From Leptodontidium sp. MPI-SDFR-AT-0119 (taxonomy: Eukaryota; Ascomycota; Leotiomycetes; Helotiales; Leptodontidiaceae), in assembly GCA_020726505.1 (NCBI GenBank), contig JAHLEZ010000004.1:1984001-2048000 (forward strand): 64,000 nucleotides of DNA. Direction: 5' to 3'. Shown one piece after another: positions 36,392 to 48,998 of this stretch; position 1 is the stretch's first letter, and each line of letters opens with the position of its first letter. Below the pieces are notes generated by a model, which was given only the letters and a program-made list of their open reading frames with translations, was not told the DNA's origin and made no database searches. The translations under genes and the position numbers were made by a program.

Positions 36392-37166
36392 CTCAAAATG
36401 AAAGCCCAAAAAACAAAAAAAAGTCAAGAATAGCAAAGTCCTACCCAACCCACCCCACCTACTTACCTAGTAGACAAAATCCCATCACATCACATCCCCA
36501 TGTCACGTTCTACAAAAGTACCATCACACCCACCCAGGAAAAGAGAGAACTTCCCAGATCTGGAAGATGTTGCATTGGCTGCGGGGTGTGTTTCCATGTT
36601 TCCAAATTTAGATTGCGGCTGCATGTGAGGGGAGGACGAGGGGGAAGCCTCGTAGAGCCGCCCAATGGTAGGGCTGATACCTGTACAGTAGGGCTGGATG
36701 GGGTCACCATCTGCACGGTGTTCAGGGGATATTTGTGGTTGTGGTTGCGCTTGAATTCTTCGAGAAAATATGATCTGCTTTTAAATTTACCATACCCTGC
36801 TATGCCATGCCATCAAGGAAAACGGCTGGCCCGGTCTAGATCCAGAACGAGCGAGATTGGATTTGGATTGGGATTCAATGATCTACCTCCCATGTACTCA
36901 ATCAACCATTCACAGCACTCCAAAAGCGAGCGATGAATCAGAAAGAGGAAGATCCGAAGATCCAGGGGTCCTCATCAAAGCCACTAAAGCTACTCAAGTA
37001 GTGTTTGTTCATATATGGTATAAAAATAGTATATTCATCATTTGACACAAGTAGATACCTAGTCAATCATTCCATTCCATTCCATCTATACCCTGCCCTG
37101 CCTTGCCTGCCTTTGAGATTTTCGCAATCAAATTCGCCAAGAGTGGGAATAATAAGAACCAGTTCC

Positions 37167-37232
37167 ACCCAATCCAATCCAATCCAACCCGCACCAATCC
37201 GCACCAATCCGCACCAAACCAAACCAAACCCA
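37167..37232 (+). repeat. CCAAT/CCAAC pentamer-rich repeat
   Basis: Degenerate tandem array of ATCCA, GCACC-AATCC and AAACC units, about 66 bp. It is in a gene-free stretch, and many copies contain CCAAT by chance of the repeat unit. Confidence 0.85.
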
Positions 37233-37588
37233 TTTCATTCACCCAGTCCTTCCATGTCCCAATCCAATGATGGCCTGATCCGTACTGTACATACAATCCA
37301 TGTCGTGAAAATAACAACTACTGCGCCCTAGCCAGCCAGCTAGAAATGAAGAAAAACGAGTGGTATCTTAGTTCTTGTACACCAAAAATGATAGGATGTG
37401 CTTCGCTCCCTTCGCTCCCTCTCCCAAGCCATCCTCCCTCCCTTCCAATCCTTGCAATTGTCCATTTGCTATTGCAAATCATCCGAAATTTCCCCTGCTT
37501 TCCTATTCCAGAAATTCTTTGAGGATCGATCGATCAATTGATTATGTTGAGTGAAGATATTGAGACAGATACAGAGTGGGGAGAAAGT

Positions 37589-40500
37589 CTACGAGCCGCC
37601 TTCCCATGCAATGTCCCTGTTTATTATTAGAAACCGTGTGTGCCCGCACTGGGATTTGGACTAGCAGCGGTGTAACTCACATTGCATCCATAGGTCCCAG
37701 TCCCAGTAACTGCCGAAACACTCCCTCGCCCACAGGAGTCAGTCCTGTCGTGCCTTGGTTGCTCATCTCCCATCCACTGGGGACGTCGAAACCTCTTCCA
37801 GGAGTTTCGGGCATAGTAAATGTGTTGTCCGGGGTCATACCTGTTGCTGGAATGTTACCGTAGTCTGGTTGCGTTGAGAAGAAGGCTGACATCGACCGAC
37901 TGTCCACAGCAGGTCGGTTCTGGTGTGAAGAAGCAGGGCTGGTCTCGTAGGATGCGGCTCCAGAATTAGATTGTCCAGGTTGCAGGTTGGGCCGCGAATC
38001 TGATGGTGTGGAAGCATTGGGCGTTGGTCGGTTTGAGGATGAATTAGCAGTATCTGGAGAAAGACCTGTATCTGCACCATTGCTACTTTCACTCCGCCCG
38101 TAGCTGTTCACATCCCCAGATCCGTATGGTGCTGGCCTTCGAACTTCTCCAATGGCAAGTCCCTGAAGCGTGCGTTGAACCTCATGGCCAGAATCGGCAG
38201 GTGGGTGATCAGGGAGTGGCATCCAGTTCGTCTGATCTCCAAAGGCATCATTACGTGTGTTTGAAGCGGTAGATGAATTCGGTTCGTTGTCTTGCCGAAA
38301 CTCGTTCGCATTTTCAGTTGTTCCATTGGGGCTTGGTTCATCACCCATGGCTACTTCTCCCAAAATCTTCGAGTAGACGCATTCGTTTCGGAAGGTATTT
38401 GGAAGTCCATTGGGACCTTGACCCATCTTGGGCATCGTTGCGCTCGATATTCCAAGCTACTTCTAGTTAGTATGAATGTTGGAAGCTGGTAAAATGACTT
38501 ACATTATCTTCACTGTATGCAAAGACAGATTTGTACTTTGGATTGCGCATACCAAGCCCCTCCAAATCAACATCCAACTGAACTAAGAACGACTCGGTTA
38601 AGGGGTTCTTCTTCTTGAGAGCATTCATAGCAGATAAAAGAAATCGAAGCGAGTCTCCTGTCTGGCTATCATCCGGCCGACTCTTCAGATACTGAACGAA
38701 GACTCGTGCAGCTACGTATAAGCAGAAAGAAATGAAGGGGTTCGTCTGTCTTAAATTAGCTTCGAGAACTTGAAAGAATTGGGGGGTGGGGGAGGGGGGG
38801 GGGGGGAGGAGGACTCACAGAAGATAGATCCAGATGAGAAACTAGACGCATGATATTTGCGATCTCGTTAGCTGCTGTGATACACCGCACCTTACTCTCC
38901 GCGCTAATAGATGCCGGAAGATGATTCTTGTCGGCTTTGTAAATGGCGGCTTGATGTAGGCAAATCGTGGATGTGTGAATGTTCATGTTTGTAAACACAA
39001 TGTTGGGATTGTTGAGTCCGTTGGGTAGCTTCAAATGAGACGGCATCGATAGGGATGTATTGAGGAGGATGTTGTCCATGTTCCTGTGGCGTTTCCAAAA
39101 CTCTCCATTCAAGTCACCATCTCGGCCATCAGAGTCTGGTCGGTGTAGATGGATCAAATTCCGTCCAAATAGACATGCCATCAATACAACCCCTCCAAAT
39201 GACGAAAGCTTGGAGGCGCCCGAAGGAGACATAGAATCGTTGAGAGATAGGGTGCGTTCCGGTTTGCTCATATTGAAGGCCTCTTCAGAAGAGGGCATAT
39301 CTGTCAGGATGTCTTTCTCGTCGATAGACATTGGCCATCCGGTACCAATACTGGCGTAGCGATCTTCGCAGAATGCATACCAAAAGGTCCTTCGTCTCTC
39401 TTCTCTTTCCGTCCAATCGCGGGGTGCAGGTAAGCATTGCTTTACGTCCAAGCCAGCTCCATCGAGTCGATGTAATCCCATCCTTGGCCAGGGTTAGCTC
39501 GTCTAAATACTGGAGGCTGTTGTTGATTCGCTCACATTTGACACATTCTGATGGCAGCTCCCGTACTCATCCAGGCGCGAGGAAACGACATCATCTTGAA
39601 CTCATAGGAGGCAAGAAGTGCATGTGTCTGCGCGTGTGCAATGGAGATGATGTGTTCGCCATGACCTTTCAGAGCATCGGTCTCCATATACTTGCGAGCA
39701 CGATGGTAGAAATGATCTCTCAGATCTATGTACTTGTCCGCCACAGTCGCAGCAAGTGTCCACATAGCATATCGAAGCGCGACAGGAGGGCGTTGACTAG
39801 GAGCACTGATTATCGTTAGTATATCAGTAAATTGCCTTCAAAGGCCATAAATAGCGAAGTAGCTCGCTAGCACATCGCAAACGCAAATAATAAGCAATTC
39901 AGGTAAGTAGTACGAAAGGAGTCGTAGATTGCGTGTTCGAAGACGGAAACTGTACATTCCTCTGGGAATTGGGAAGGCTTAAAGATAGGGCAGAAAGATG
40001 GTAGCAAGTGACATATTTGAGAAACTACAAAACACGTACAGATTCATTGCTGCGAGATATCGGTATTTGTGAATCATCGGTACCGAAGGATGGATTTTGT
40101 CGAAATAGATCTGATGTCTGAATTGCAATATGAGCACTCGTTCCATTATTTTGCATGGGGACGTACAATTCATCAATCGTGTCTTGAGGAGGTAGCGGCT
40201 CCTCAAGACCAAGCCCAATCATTTCCCATGTGAAGGTATTATCATCTAGACCCATACCCATATTCAAGTCCGTCGTAAAAGCCATATCAATGGGTGGCTG
40301 AGGCGATTCTCCGTTGAACGCCCACCGATCTGTATCCGCTCCATTCCCGAGGTTTATGGAAGAGTTCGGAATGTTGAAATCACCAGCAGGAATCGGGCGG
40401 AGTCCTACCCCGCTGACATTCCCCGCTCCGCTGGTAAAACTCTGTGGAATTTCTGGCGTGGGAGGTACTGGATCCTGTGTCTTCAATAAGGTCTCTACTT

Positions 40501-40912
40501 GCTCTGCAGAGGGGTATAATTAGTCCCGTTTTCTGGTTGAAACGCTTGGAGATGTCTTCGTTTCAATGCGAAGCAGGAGTCACTTACTCAGTCTCTCCTC
40601 CAAAGCCTTCACATAGCCTCGCTTTGGACCCGACTTTCTGCGTACTTCGTCGTAGGCGCAACTATGTCCCAGACGTGTACATGTCGAGCAACTGGGCTTC
40701 GTGCCATCGCACTTGAGCTTCCTCTTCCTGCAGATGATGCAAGCTATTCTCTTTGGCTTTGGAACCGTTGTGTCTCCTCCGCTCACATTTCCTGCCACAT
40801 CATTTCCGTCTCCTGAGGGGCTTCGCGCTCGTTTGTTTCGTCCCGAGTTGCCAGTCGGCCGCGAGAGGTCGTTGAAGTACCCATCTGGTGGGGTATTCGA
40901 GCTTGTAGACAT
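37589..40912 (-). CDS. Zn2Cys6 fungal transcription factor with MHR domain
   Basis: Nuclear regulator. Eight exons join in frame to 906 residues: 40912-40588, 40503-40167, 40117-40040, 39805-39536, 39482-38819, 38745-38503, 38456-37681 and 37616-37589. The Gal4-type cluster has Cys58, 61, 68, 75, 78 and 85 (C-x2-C-x6-C-x6-C-x2-C-x6-C), then RKSGPKRGYVKALEERL and a short coiled coil. The fungal-specific (middle homology) domain covers about 230-600, including RYAMWTLAA, RAWMSTGAAIRMCQMMGLHRLD and ERRRTFWYAFCEDRYASIGTGWPM. The last 270 residues are Ser/Asn/Pro-rich. Intron 3 is unusually long (about 230 nt). The final 28-nt exon adds DIAWEGGS; if the last intron is retained, TGA follows Met at once. 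The cluster and following region recall cellulase regulators of the CLR-1/ClrA type, but that is only an impression. Confidence 0.85.
38781..38812 (+). repeat. G-rich tract inside intron 5 of the Zn2Cys6 gene
   Basis: Nearly pure G for 32 bases, with an uninterrupted run of 13 G at 38794-38806. On the coding (minus) strand it is a C tract starting about 10 nt after the GTGAGT donor. Length is likely polymorphic, and sequencing or assembly error is possible. Confidence 0.9.
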
Positions 40913-42961
40913 GGTGTCAAGCACCTGATTGTATTAACGGAATAGAGTCCCAGTTCCGATCACTCGACCCCGCCAATTTTCCAGCACTGGTGGTTGTGGA
41001 AGATGTGTTGAGGCCTGCTCTCAGAGTCGTATAGTAATCCAGATAGATCTAGTTGCAATTGAGCTGTGCCGCTCGCGAAATAATGTGCCGTTTCTGTTTG
41101 CGCTTCCGACCAAGTTCAGATTCCTTCAATTCGATGTTCTCTATTTCCGGCGGTCCTTGTTACATAGTTGGTTGCTGTATATCCTTGGGCAAATTCCAGT
41201 GCTGCTGGGCCTCGACCTTGAGGCGTTGATGGTTTGTAAGTTGCAACCTTAGATAAAGGTCGGGGTTCGGGAGCGAAGGGCTTGGTTGAAAGCCGGCTGG
41301 GTGGGTGTCTGTGCTCAAAATAGCCTGTCAAGTCAAGTCGTCCTGCTGTGACTTTGCACTCAAGTTCCACAAATTTCAGAGCAAGAAGGACAAAGGAAGT
41401 ATGGGTCCTTTGTCAGTCTATCAAGTGGCGGTTGGTTGGTAGGTGGGTAAGTAAATGAAGAGAGAGAGAGTAGGAATGGTGGCCTGAGTGGAAACGCGAG
41501 GACCCGGGAACGACGCGATAAAATAAAGCAAAGCAAAGTAAAGCAGAGCCAAATTAAAGTAGAGAAGGCTTGGGGGCGCTTTCACTAAATTCACTTGGAC
41601 CAAACGTGCAGGATACCGCACAGGGTAAAGTCCAGGGTAGTTAGTTGGTGGTGCCAGTGGTGCAAGCATGTCGAGGGTCCACAACCTGGAGGAGCAGCCG
41701 CCCAATACATGCCAACGACGGTTGTGGTGGTGGTTAACCATAGTTAGTTCGAGGGGTACTAACTGCCTCTGGTATTAAATGTGGCAGTGGTGCTGGCGTA
41801 AATTATCCTCTCGTTTCCTTCCAACCAAGCCCAAGCATCATATCCCTCCCCATGCATCCCATGCACCAAAAAGCTGTGATTCAGACGGCACGGCTGATGC
41901 AACCTTCAACCGCCATGGCGGCCGGGTGTGGACGCAGAAGGACAGGAAGAACAGCAAGAACAGTCTACTCCCCAGGCACCAGCGCACACGAGAGTCTGAT
42001 TCCGTAAGCTCACGCACCCTACTACCCACCTCCACGCTCTGGCAGCATCAACTTGATTCGACGGCTCTTCGTTCTGTGGTTCAGCCTTGCGAAATTCCCT
42101 CGCTCGGGCGGTGAAGGAAGACTAAATCCCATCCCCAGGGCAGGTCAGGCGAGTCGGACGAAATATTGGGCCGACTCCTCCCCTCCTTCTTCCCCTCCAC
42201 TTGATTACTCAATCCATCTCCAGAGCTGCTGGTGAGTGACGTTCTCGCCACGAGGCCTGGTCTGCCTGGACAGCCCAGCCCAGCCTCCTGGAACTGTCTG
42301 ATCACCGAGGTTGCTGCTTGGAGGAAGTCGATGCGAGTGCAGAAGCGTATTTCACCAACGTGGCTTCTTCCTTGCTCCCGTCAACATACGAAAAGAGAGT
42401 GATATCTTGTCTTGTCATTGGATACCAGGACGGGTTGCATCTGGTGCTTTAGGTTCGGCCACTCCCTGATAGGTTCATGTGTACTCCTAGGATGAATCAT
42501 TCAAGGGCACTTCTGGATCTGCATGAATCTACCTGCAGCTTAGATTTTGGATGCTGGAAACTGCTGGAGACACTCTCAAGTGAAGTACTACAAACTCTCG
42601 TAGAATAGTAGACGGTCTCGTAACATACTACTGTAGATACAACCTATTGTTCCCATCAAGTTCAGTCACTAGCATTTGGTTTTGGTGGCTTAGCTCTTGA
42701 AAATGTACTAAAGATAAATAAAAAAAAATACTGTGTGGATGATATAACTTTGCAGCTCTTCCCGGTGCCCTGTCTGGTGACTTGAAATTCCCAAGTGGTT
42801 GGTTGACCCCACGAGAACTACTCGGAATCTAATTTCCACTTAGAAATGGCCTTGTCTTGAATAACTAACCATTAACTGTTCTCGCTCTGATACCATAATA
42901 AAAACGCCATGTTGGAACAAATCTGTCTGTCCGTATTGGTTTGCAAAATACGTACGGACTT
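40913..42961. other. 2.05 kb region upstream of the Zn2Cys6 gene
   Basis: Between the Zn2Cys6 start codon and the THO3 stop codon, both minus strand. No gene supported. It should contain the regulator's promoter and leader. The 111-codon plus-strand ORF at 41779-42114 shows no family resemblance. Confidence 0.5.
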
Positions 42962-44310
42962 TCACTTCCTATCTGGATCAACTCCAATGATCCGCAGACT
43001 TCCAAGATCCGTATAGGCCAGCCAGTACCTACTTGGGTGCCAAGCTACAGCTGGGCAGGAGCCCGCGGTTTTGACGCTGTGGACATACTCGCCAGTTTCC
43101 GTGTGAGCAATCTCCAACCCCGAGCCCTCCTCACTCCCACCAACGATGAAGCTTCCATCAAAACTGAAGCTTATGTTCCTAACAGGTCCGGTCATGTCGA
43201 TCAGGGTTCGTTGACAGATCCAGTCTGTGGTGTCCCAGAGTGCAATTATTGAATCGGATCCTCCTGTAGCAAGAAATCGTGCCGTTGGCTGCATGTCAAC
43301 AGAAATGCAGGACGAGGTATGGCCATTGAGAGTAAAAGGGCTGGTTGGGTCAGATTTCGAGTAGAAGATTGGCTCGAATTCTGGGTAGGAGAGGATCTTG
43401 ATTCTGCCCTCACCAGTGGTAAGAAAGATTTTCTTGCCGCTGTGACAAAAAGCAATCTGGTTTGTCTGTATAGACTGTTGGTGGGAGGCGATTGGGGTTG
43501 ATTGAGTGGGTGACAGAACGAAGAGGTTATCAGACTATGAATTATTAGCAACTCTCTAAAGACTGAGACTAGGAAGCTAAGGGCAGATCCGGCTCCTCCA
43601 ATCAAATGGCTAAACATACCTTGTTGCCTACTATCAAGCTCTCTCCATCTGGGCTCCACGCAAGTGTGAACGCGTCTCCGAGACCCTTGATCTCATTGAT
43701 CACAGCTTTGGTTCTGACATCCCAGAACTTGACGACACCGTCACTACTGACGCTACACAATTCGGCATCTTTGACAGGATTGAAAGCTACTTTCTCAATA
43801 GGAGCCGTGTGGCCTTTGAGTTCCGTAGAGTACTTCACATTTTGTCTTTCCGGATTCCAGCTGTATCTGTCAGTTTAAGAGGCCTTTGAGACAGTGGAAG
43901 GGACTTACACTCGAAGTGTCCGGTCCGCACCGGTAGCTATCAACGTTCCCAATGGGTTCCAAGCAATGGATCGCAAGCTGTGGCGTTGTTAGCCTCACGC
44001 CGAACTGGGCAGTGGATTTCTTCAAAGCTATGAGTTGTGTGTATTCCACATAGATCGCCTTGCAGCTAGGTATTGCCAGACTAAAACGTGATCCCAACTC
44101 AACAAATTGTATAGTGGTGTGAACATGGTATGATTGAGGACTTGCGGGTGCGAATTGGGGCATATAGAGGATGACAGAAACAAGCAATACATACCCATGA
44201 GAACCAACTCCTCGAGACGAGGGATCATTGTAGGCAATTGTCCTTAGAGTGCTAAAGTAGGCTGAGAATTTATCTTTCGATATGCTCTGACGCTGGCGAA
44301 GTGGTGCCAT
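42962..44310 (-). CDS. THO3: THO complex WD40 subunit Tho3/TEX1
   Basis: WD40 subunit of the THO/TREX complex, which couples transcription to mRNA export in the nucleus. Four exons: 44310-44195, 43977-43909, 43860-43620 and 43534-42962, giving 332 residues. The N-terminal 40 residues lead into the propeller. WD blades are readable as LRSIAWNPLGTLIATGADRTLRVWNPE, LKGHTAPIEKVAFNP with SSDGVVKFWDVRT, FTLAWSPDGESLIVGNKSDN, INPUT-like QIAFCHSGKKIFLTTGEG, ISVDMQPTARFLATGGSDSIIALWD and ISFSFDGSFIVGGSEEG. All introns are phase-consistent, and the first is unusually long (217 nt). An in-frame extension upstream of Met44310 lacks conservation in style. The gene is divergent from RIC1, with 496 bp between starts. 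Confidence 0.9.
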
Positions 44311-44806
44311 GACAGGAGCGAGGGCAGGATCAAGTATCGAGCTCTTAGAGACGTAGGTGGGGATTCTCAAGCGTTTGGTTGACTCCCTTGGTGGACTCGG
44401 TTGATGTTTTGTTTGATCAGCGCTACAATGGCATTCGACGAACAAGGCTACCTCGACAGTCGATACCCGTGGACCTTATGTAGGTGCTTCCAACCGAAGG
44501 TTGGGTCTCGGAAGTATGTAATTAGAAAGGAGTATAAAGTAACGGTTAAGTAGATGCAGTGAATACCTACCCAGTGAGTATCAGAAAGCAAGCTTCAATT
44601 CTACTTCGTCTCTCGACCAGCATACCAACGCGACAAGGTTCCCGAGACCCTTGTTCGCCAAGCACTAACCGCATGCGGACGATCTGATATTGGCACCTCA
44701 CTTCACTCTTCCCCAGCTTCTCCAAGATGCACCGCAACGCTTCCAGCTCTTCGGCATGAAACCCCACGAAGGAGACATACGGTGGTAGTGCGCAGCGCAG
44801 TACAGT
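44311..44806. promoter_or_regulatory. Divergent promoter region, THO3 / RIC1
   Basis: 496 bp between the two divergent ATGs. Both promoters must lie here. No further signal was assigned. Confidence 0.6.
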
Positions 44807-47800
44807 ATGTACTGGCCCATTGGAGCTCCAAGGGTATATGCAGCCAGCAACAGGAAGCCTCCCAGAGAACGACTTCTGGAATCCGACGACGATGCCGAGT
44901 CGCGCGAGACGACCGACGGCAGTGGCTCGCTGGTAGATGCTCCAAGCAATGGATCCGAATTGGGGGACGAGAACGAGACCCCCTCGGGGATGTCAACACC
45001 AGTTACGCCCATGACCCCCGGCATTCATCCCCTTGAACACGACACGCAACGGTATCTCTCATCTCGGTCAATTGGGCAGGACTCGACGATATCTGGTCCT
45101 ACTGGGAAAGAACCTTTGTTATCACTGAAGATCTCGAGGACAGGGCATCTCTTCGCTGTGATAACGTCCACTTCATTGACGATTTGGCAGACGAAGGTAT
45201 GTAGTCTGAGGATTAGACAAGCAAGCACGCACTAATGTTCTTCGAAGCCCACTGCCATATTAGCTGTGGTAGTCCGGTCGAGAAAATCACTGAGTACCTA
45301 CGGTCCAAATGTTTCCCTCCTCGTACGGCCTGATTCTGCGATATTCGTTGTTCAGACGACTTCGGGGTACTTGATCACCTACACGCTAGCTACAGATCCG
45401 GATGCTCGAGTGTACCGACCTCATTTTGCGAATCATACTAGCGGACAAACGCGAAGACAAAGCAATTTTAGTGGAGCGAGGAGTCAAGGAGGAGATAGGA
45501 TCTTATGGGGCCCTGGAGAGGGCGGCGGGGTACGGGAAGTTTCAGTGCGCTTTCGCATGGTGATCAAAGTTGATGCCGGCATTGGCAAGGCACTCGCCCT
45601 TGACGACGAACTGGTCGTTGCAACCCAGAAGCCAGCAGCAGTACAATGTATCCGATGGACCCCAGATAGTGCTGGGAATCAAACAAGTACCGAGCTCTTC
45701 AGCAGGATGGATTGGCTACCGAAGAAGACCACAGTTATTGAGATGATTCATGATAGGCCGATGAATCTTTCGACTTGGATAACAAATGATGGGAAAGGCT
45801 ATGCGGTGCAGCGGCTACCTCAGCAAAAGGACTCGGAAGCCCCTACCAAACTCTTCAGGGGTTACTGTTTTCACAGCCCCCAGCTACCTGCAAATAATGC
45901 AGTAAAAGCCGCCATCAATGCAAGATTCTCTCTCATCGCTATTGGCTGCATAGACGGCACAATCCAGGTCTACACCGCAAGGGACTACGTTGGTAACATT
46001 CCTGCATCTCATGTGCACAGGGCATCTGTGTCAGGGCACTCGTCAGGTTCAATAACGTGTTTATCTTACTCGCCTGATGGATATTACCTTTTTGCTGGGT
46101 ATGAAAATGGGTGGGCCACCTGGAGTGTGTTTGGAAAGCCAGGTGCCACCAGTTTTGGATCCGATCAGAGAATATCAGAGGAGCACGCAGAAGGATGGCT
46201 GGAAGGTGTGAAGGAAGCAACATGGCTCGGTGGTGGGTCAGAGATTCTCATTATTGGCCAACAAGATGATCGAATATGGGCATTGGAAATGGCTCGAAGT
46301 GCCGTTACTGGTTGCTATGCATCAGCAAACATCTCGCGAACTCTGCTTCAGACTACGTCAAGTATAATGGTATATCGTGGGTACGATCTGCCGGATCTCA
46401 CCACGATCTCAGCAGAATCCTCATTGTGGCATAATGCCCCGATTCCATCGAGTTATCTCGTGGATCAGTGGCCAATGCGATGTTCTGTCATTTCAGCAGA
46501 TGGTAGATATGTTGCGGTAGCCGGTCGCCGTGGCCTGGCCCACTACAGCGTAAACAGTGGCAGATGGAAGACATTTGTTAACGAAAACATGGAGAACGAA
46601 TTTCAGGTGCGAGGCGGAATGTGTTGGCATCAGCACATTCTGGTTGCCGCCATTGAGGCAGGTGAATCATTTGAACTTCGCCTATATTCACGTGAAGCAG
46701 CACTGGACAATTCACTTGTCCTTCACGTTGAAACGATACCTTCCCCAGTCGTCCTCATTACACCATCCGGGGACGATTCTTTGCTTGTGTACACGTATGA
46801 CAACCTGTTGTATCACTACATCTTCACAACGGTGTCAGGCTCCATAAAGCTTGTCCAGGTCGGCCAGATAGCATTTCATGGCATTGTTAGATCTCCTGCT
46901 CGGGTCAGAGGGCTGAGCTGGATTCTGCCAGATGATCAACTTCTCGAAGGTGATCCTTCCCAGGATGTTGCTGTTGCCACAGTGCTCTTTCTTGTCGACG
47001 GCAAACTAGTACTATTGCAACCATCTCTGAATGAAGAAGGGAGGCTCAAGTATGATATGCGTGTCATTGCACAGAACGTTGAGTATTATACATTGATGCG
47101 GGACCTACCCCTTTCTAGCCCGACTCGAATGATCGGGACAGGGAACGCATCAATTGGCAATCACCTTGATAGGGATGAAGGAAATGGTTTGCGAGATTCT
47201 TTGTGGGTGTTCGACGGCAAGGACGTAAAGTTATGGACCGACGTTCAAGATGTCCTCCGCTCAGCTCCTTCAGAGTTGGGACGAGAGTTACCTCCGATGG
47301 TTTCAATATCCGTCGACTTCTACCCCCTGTCCGTTCTTCTGGGGAAAGGGATTCTCCTCGGCGTTGAGCCTGAACTTATCCAGCGTCGTGATGTGAACTT
47401 TGCCTTTTTCAGATTCACGATCAGGGTGAGTCTCATAAGTCCCTGCGCAAATCAATTGCTAACCACCTCTTAAGACTCAACTATTTGTTCCAGAAGTTCT
47501 TCGCTTCCACTTGTCTCGCTTCGACTCATCAGCTGCGTTGCACATTGCACACCGATACCAAAGCTTGGAATACTTTGCTCATTCCCTGGAGGTGCTTTTG
47601 CACAATGTTCTCGATGAAGAGGTTGATAACCAGCCGACCCCGGAGAACGCGCTGCTTCCTGGCGTTCTATCCTTTTTATCATCTTTCCCACAATACCTGG
47701 ATATTGTTGTCCAGTGTACACGAAAGACTGAAGTACGTTCATGGCGTACATTATTCACGTACCTCCCACCGCCACAAGAACTCTTCGAGGAGTCTCTCCA

Positions 47801-48224
47801 GCGAGGCTCCTTAAAAACTGCTGGAGGCTACCTACTTATTCTTCACACATTCGAAGAATTGAGCTCCAGCTCAGAGCAACTCGTCCGGTTATTATCCAGA
47901 GCCAAGGACGAAGGAGACTGGGAGTTGTGCAAGGAGCTCGCTCGATTCTTGACAGCATTGGACGAGACGGGCGACACACTCCGCGAGGCCTTGGAAATGG
48001 TCAGTCTCAGAAGTCCTCAGGACGAGCGCGGGAACACCAGCTTTCTCTTCGAAGGCTCGAGATTGAAGGTTCCGCGACCAAATAAGAGTGCTGCTACTGC
48101 CATCACGAACGGAAGTAATAGTAGCGACATTGATGAACAGAGCAGCGGTAGTCGAAGCCCAAGAAGTCCGATGGACGGCGGTGGGTCTGGGCCCACAGAC
48201 TACTTCTCACAGAGAGCGATGTAA
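44807..48224 (+). CDS. RIC1: RIC1, subunit of the Ric1-Rgp1 Ypt6 exchange factor
   Basis: Golgi-associated protein that with Rgp1 activates the Rab GTPase Ypt6 (Rab6) for retrograde transport. Three exons: 44807-45196, 45248-47425 and 47475-48224, giving 1105 residues. The N-terminal MYWPIGAPRVYA is the family start. An acidic Ser-rich insert (about 20-85) interrupts the first propeller. Beta-propeller repeats run to about 700, for example SGHSSGSITCLSYSPDGYYLFAGYENGWATWSVFG. The helical RIC1 domain (about 850-1030) contains RFDSSAALHIAHRYQSLEYFAHSLEVLLH and FPQYLDIVVQCTRKTEVRSW. The last 60 residues are Ser/Asn-rich. The two introns are 51 and 49 nt. Tail-to-tail with the flavin monooxygenase gene, it marks the last clearly housekeeping gene before the FAS locus. 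Confidence 0.93.
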
Positions 48225-48998
48225 ATCAAAGAATAGATCTTGAGCTTTTGCGGCATCAGAAGGCGTTCTGGGATCTGGGTATAGGGGGACAAAATGTATC
48301 TTTCTCAGCTGAATTAATGAACAGCTGCAATTGTGCAATTTTGCAATTGGCAGAGTTTCTATTTCGTTACTGTCAGTCCATTCCCAAAAGGGTTTTTTAT
48401 TGCATACCCTGCCGCAACTTTTTCGCGATTTCCTGCCCACGTACGTACATTTCTGCTAAATTGCATCTACTGCTAGTTTCCGTCGGCATTCAAACCCTCC
48501 TCGTGTGCTGTGTTGTGTCTTGGCCAAAGCTCGCGTAATTAAAAGGGGCTTGAATCGAGGCTAGGCCACAGTCCTCTAAGCTGTGCAGGTGCACAGCTTC
48601 TTCCTTGACTTTAGGAGATGCTCGCATACTGTGTAATATCTATCATTCCTGCCTTGTTATGCCAGAACAAACCCGGCATAACAAGCCTCAAGGAATATCC
48701 CATCGAAACCAATCTGATATTCTCACGCACTTGGGGTTTAAAATACCACGGTTTGCTCGTTTTCGCACACTTATCGGTCCACGTAATGACGCTTAAGCAT
48801 TCCTTCTCACCTAAAATACCTGGCAATGACTGAACATCCTTTGTAGTTCCAAGAGGGTCTTTATAATTCCGGTGAACGCCAATCTCGGTCTGGAACCTAA
48901 ATGCGCCAGCATGGCTACGGCTTCCCCTTCACCTGTATCTATCAAGGCTACTTATGCCCAAGTCAATGCTACATTCCAGCCAGATCTACTCTCAAAGT
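48225..48998. other. Convergent intergenic region RIC1 / monooxygenase
   Basis: 774 bp between two gene 3' ends. No gene supported. It marks the left boundary of the putative FAS locus. Confidence 0.5.

Larger units (their letters stand above)
35556..37588. other. 2.0 kb convergent intergenic region
   Basis: Between the 3' ends of the uL2m gene (+) and the Zn2Cys6 gene (-). No gene supported. It contains a short (TTCTAG)3 run near 36245-36262, the two repeats listed separately and generally biased C/A-rich composition. The 211-codon plus-strand ORF at 36301-36936 has no family resemblance and starts inside repeats. Confidence 0.5.

Noticed and set aside
36301..36936. 211-codon plus-strand ORF between convergent genes
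   Set aside because: Begins in a hexanucleotide repeat, biased composition, no domain.
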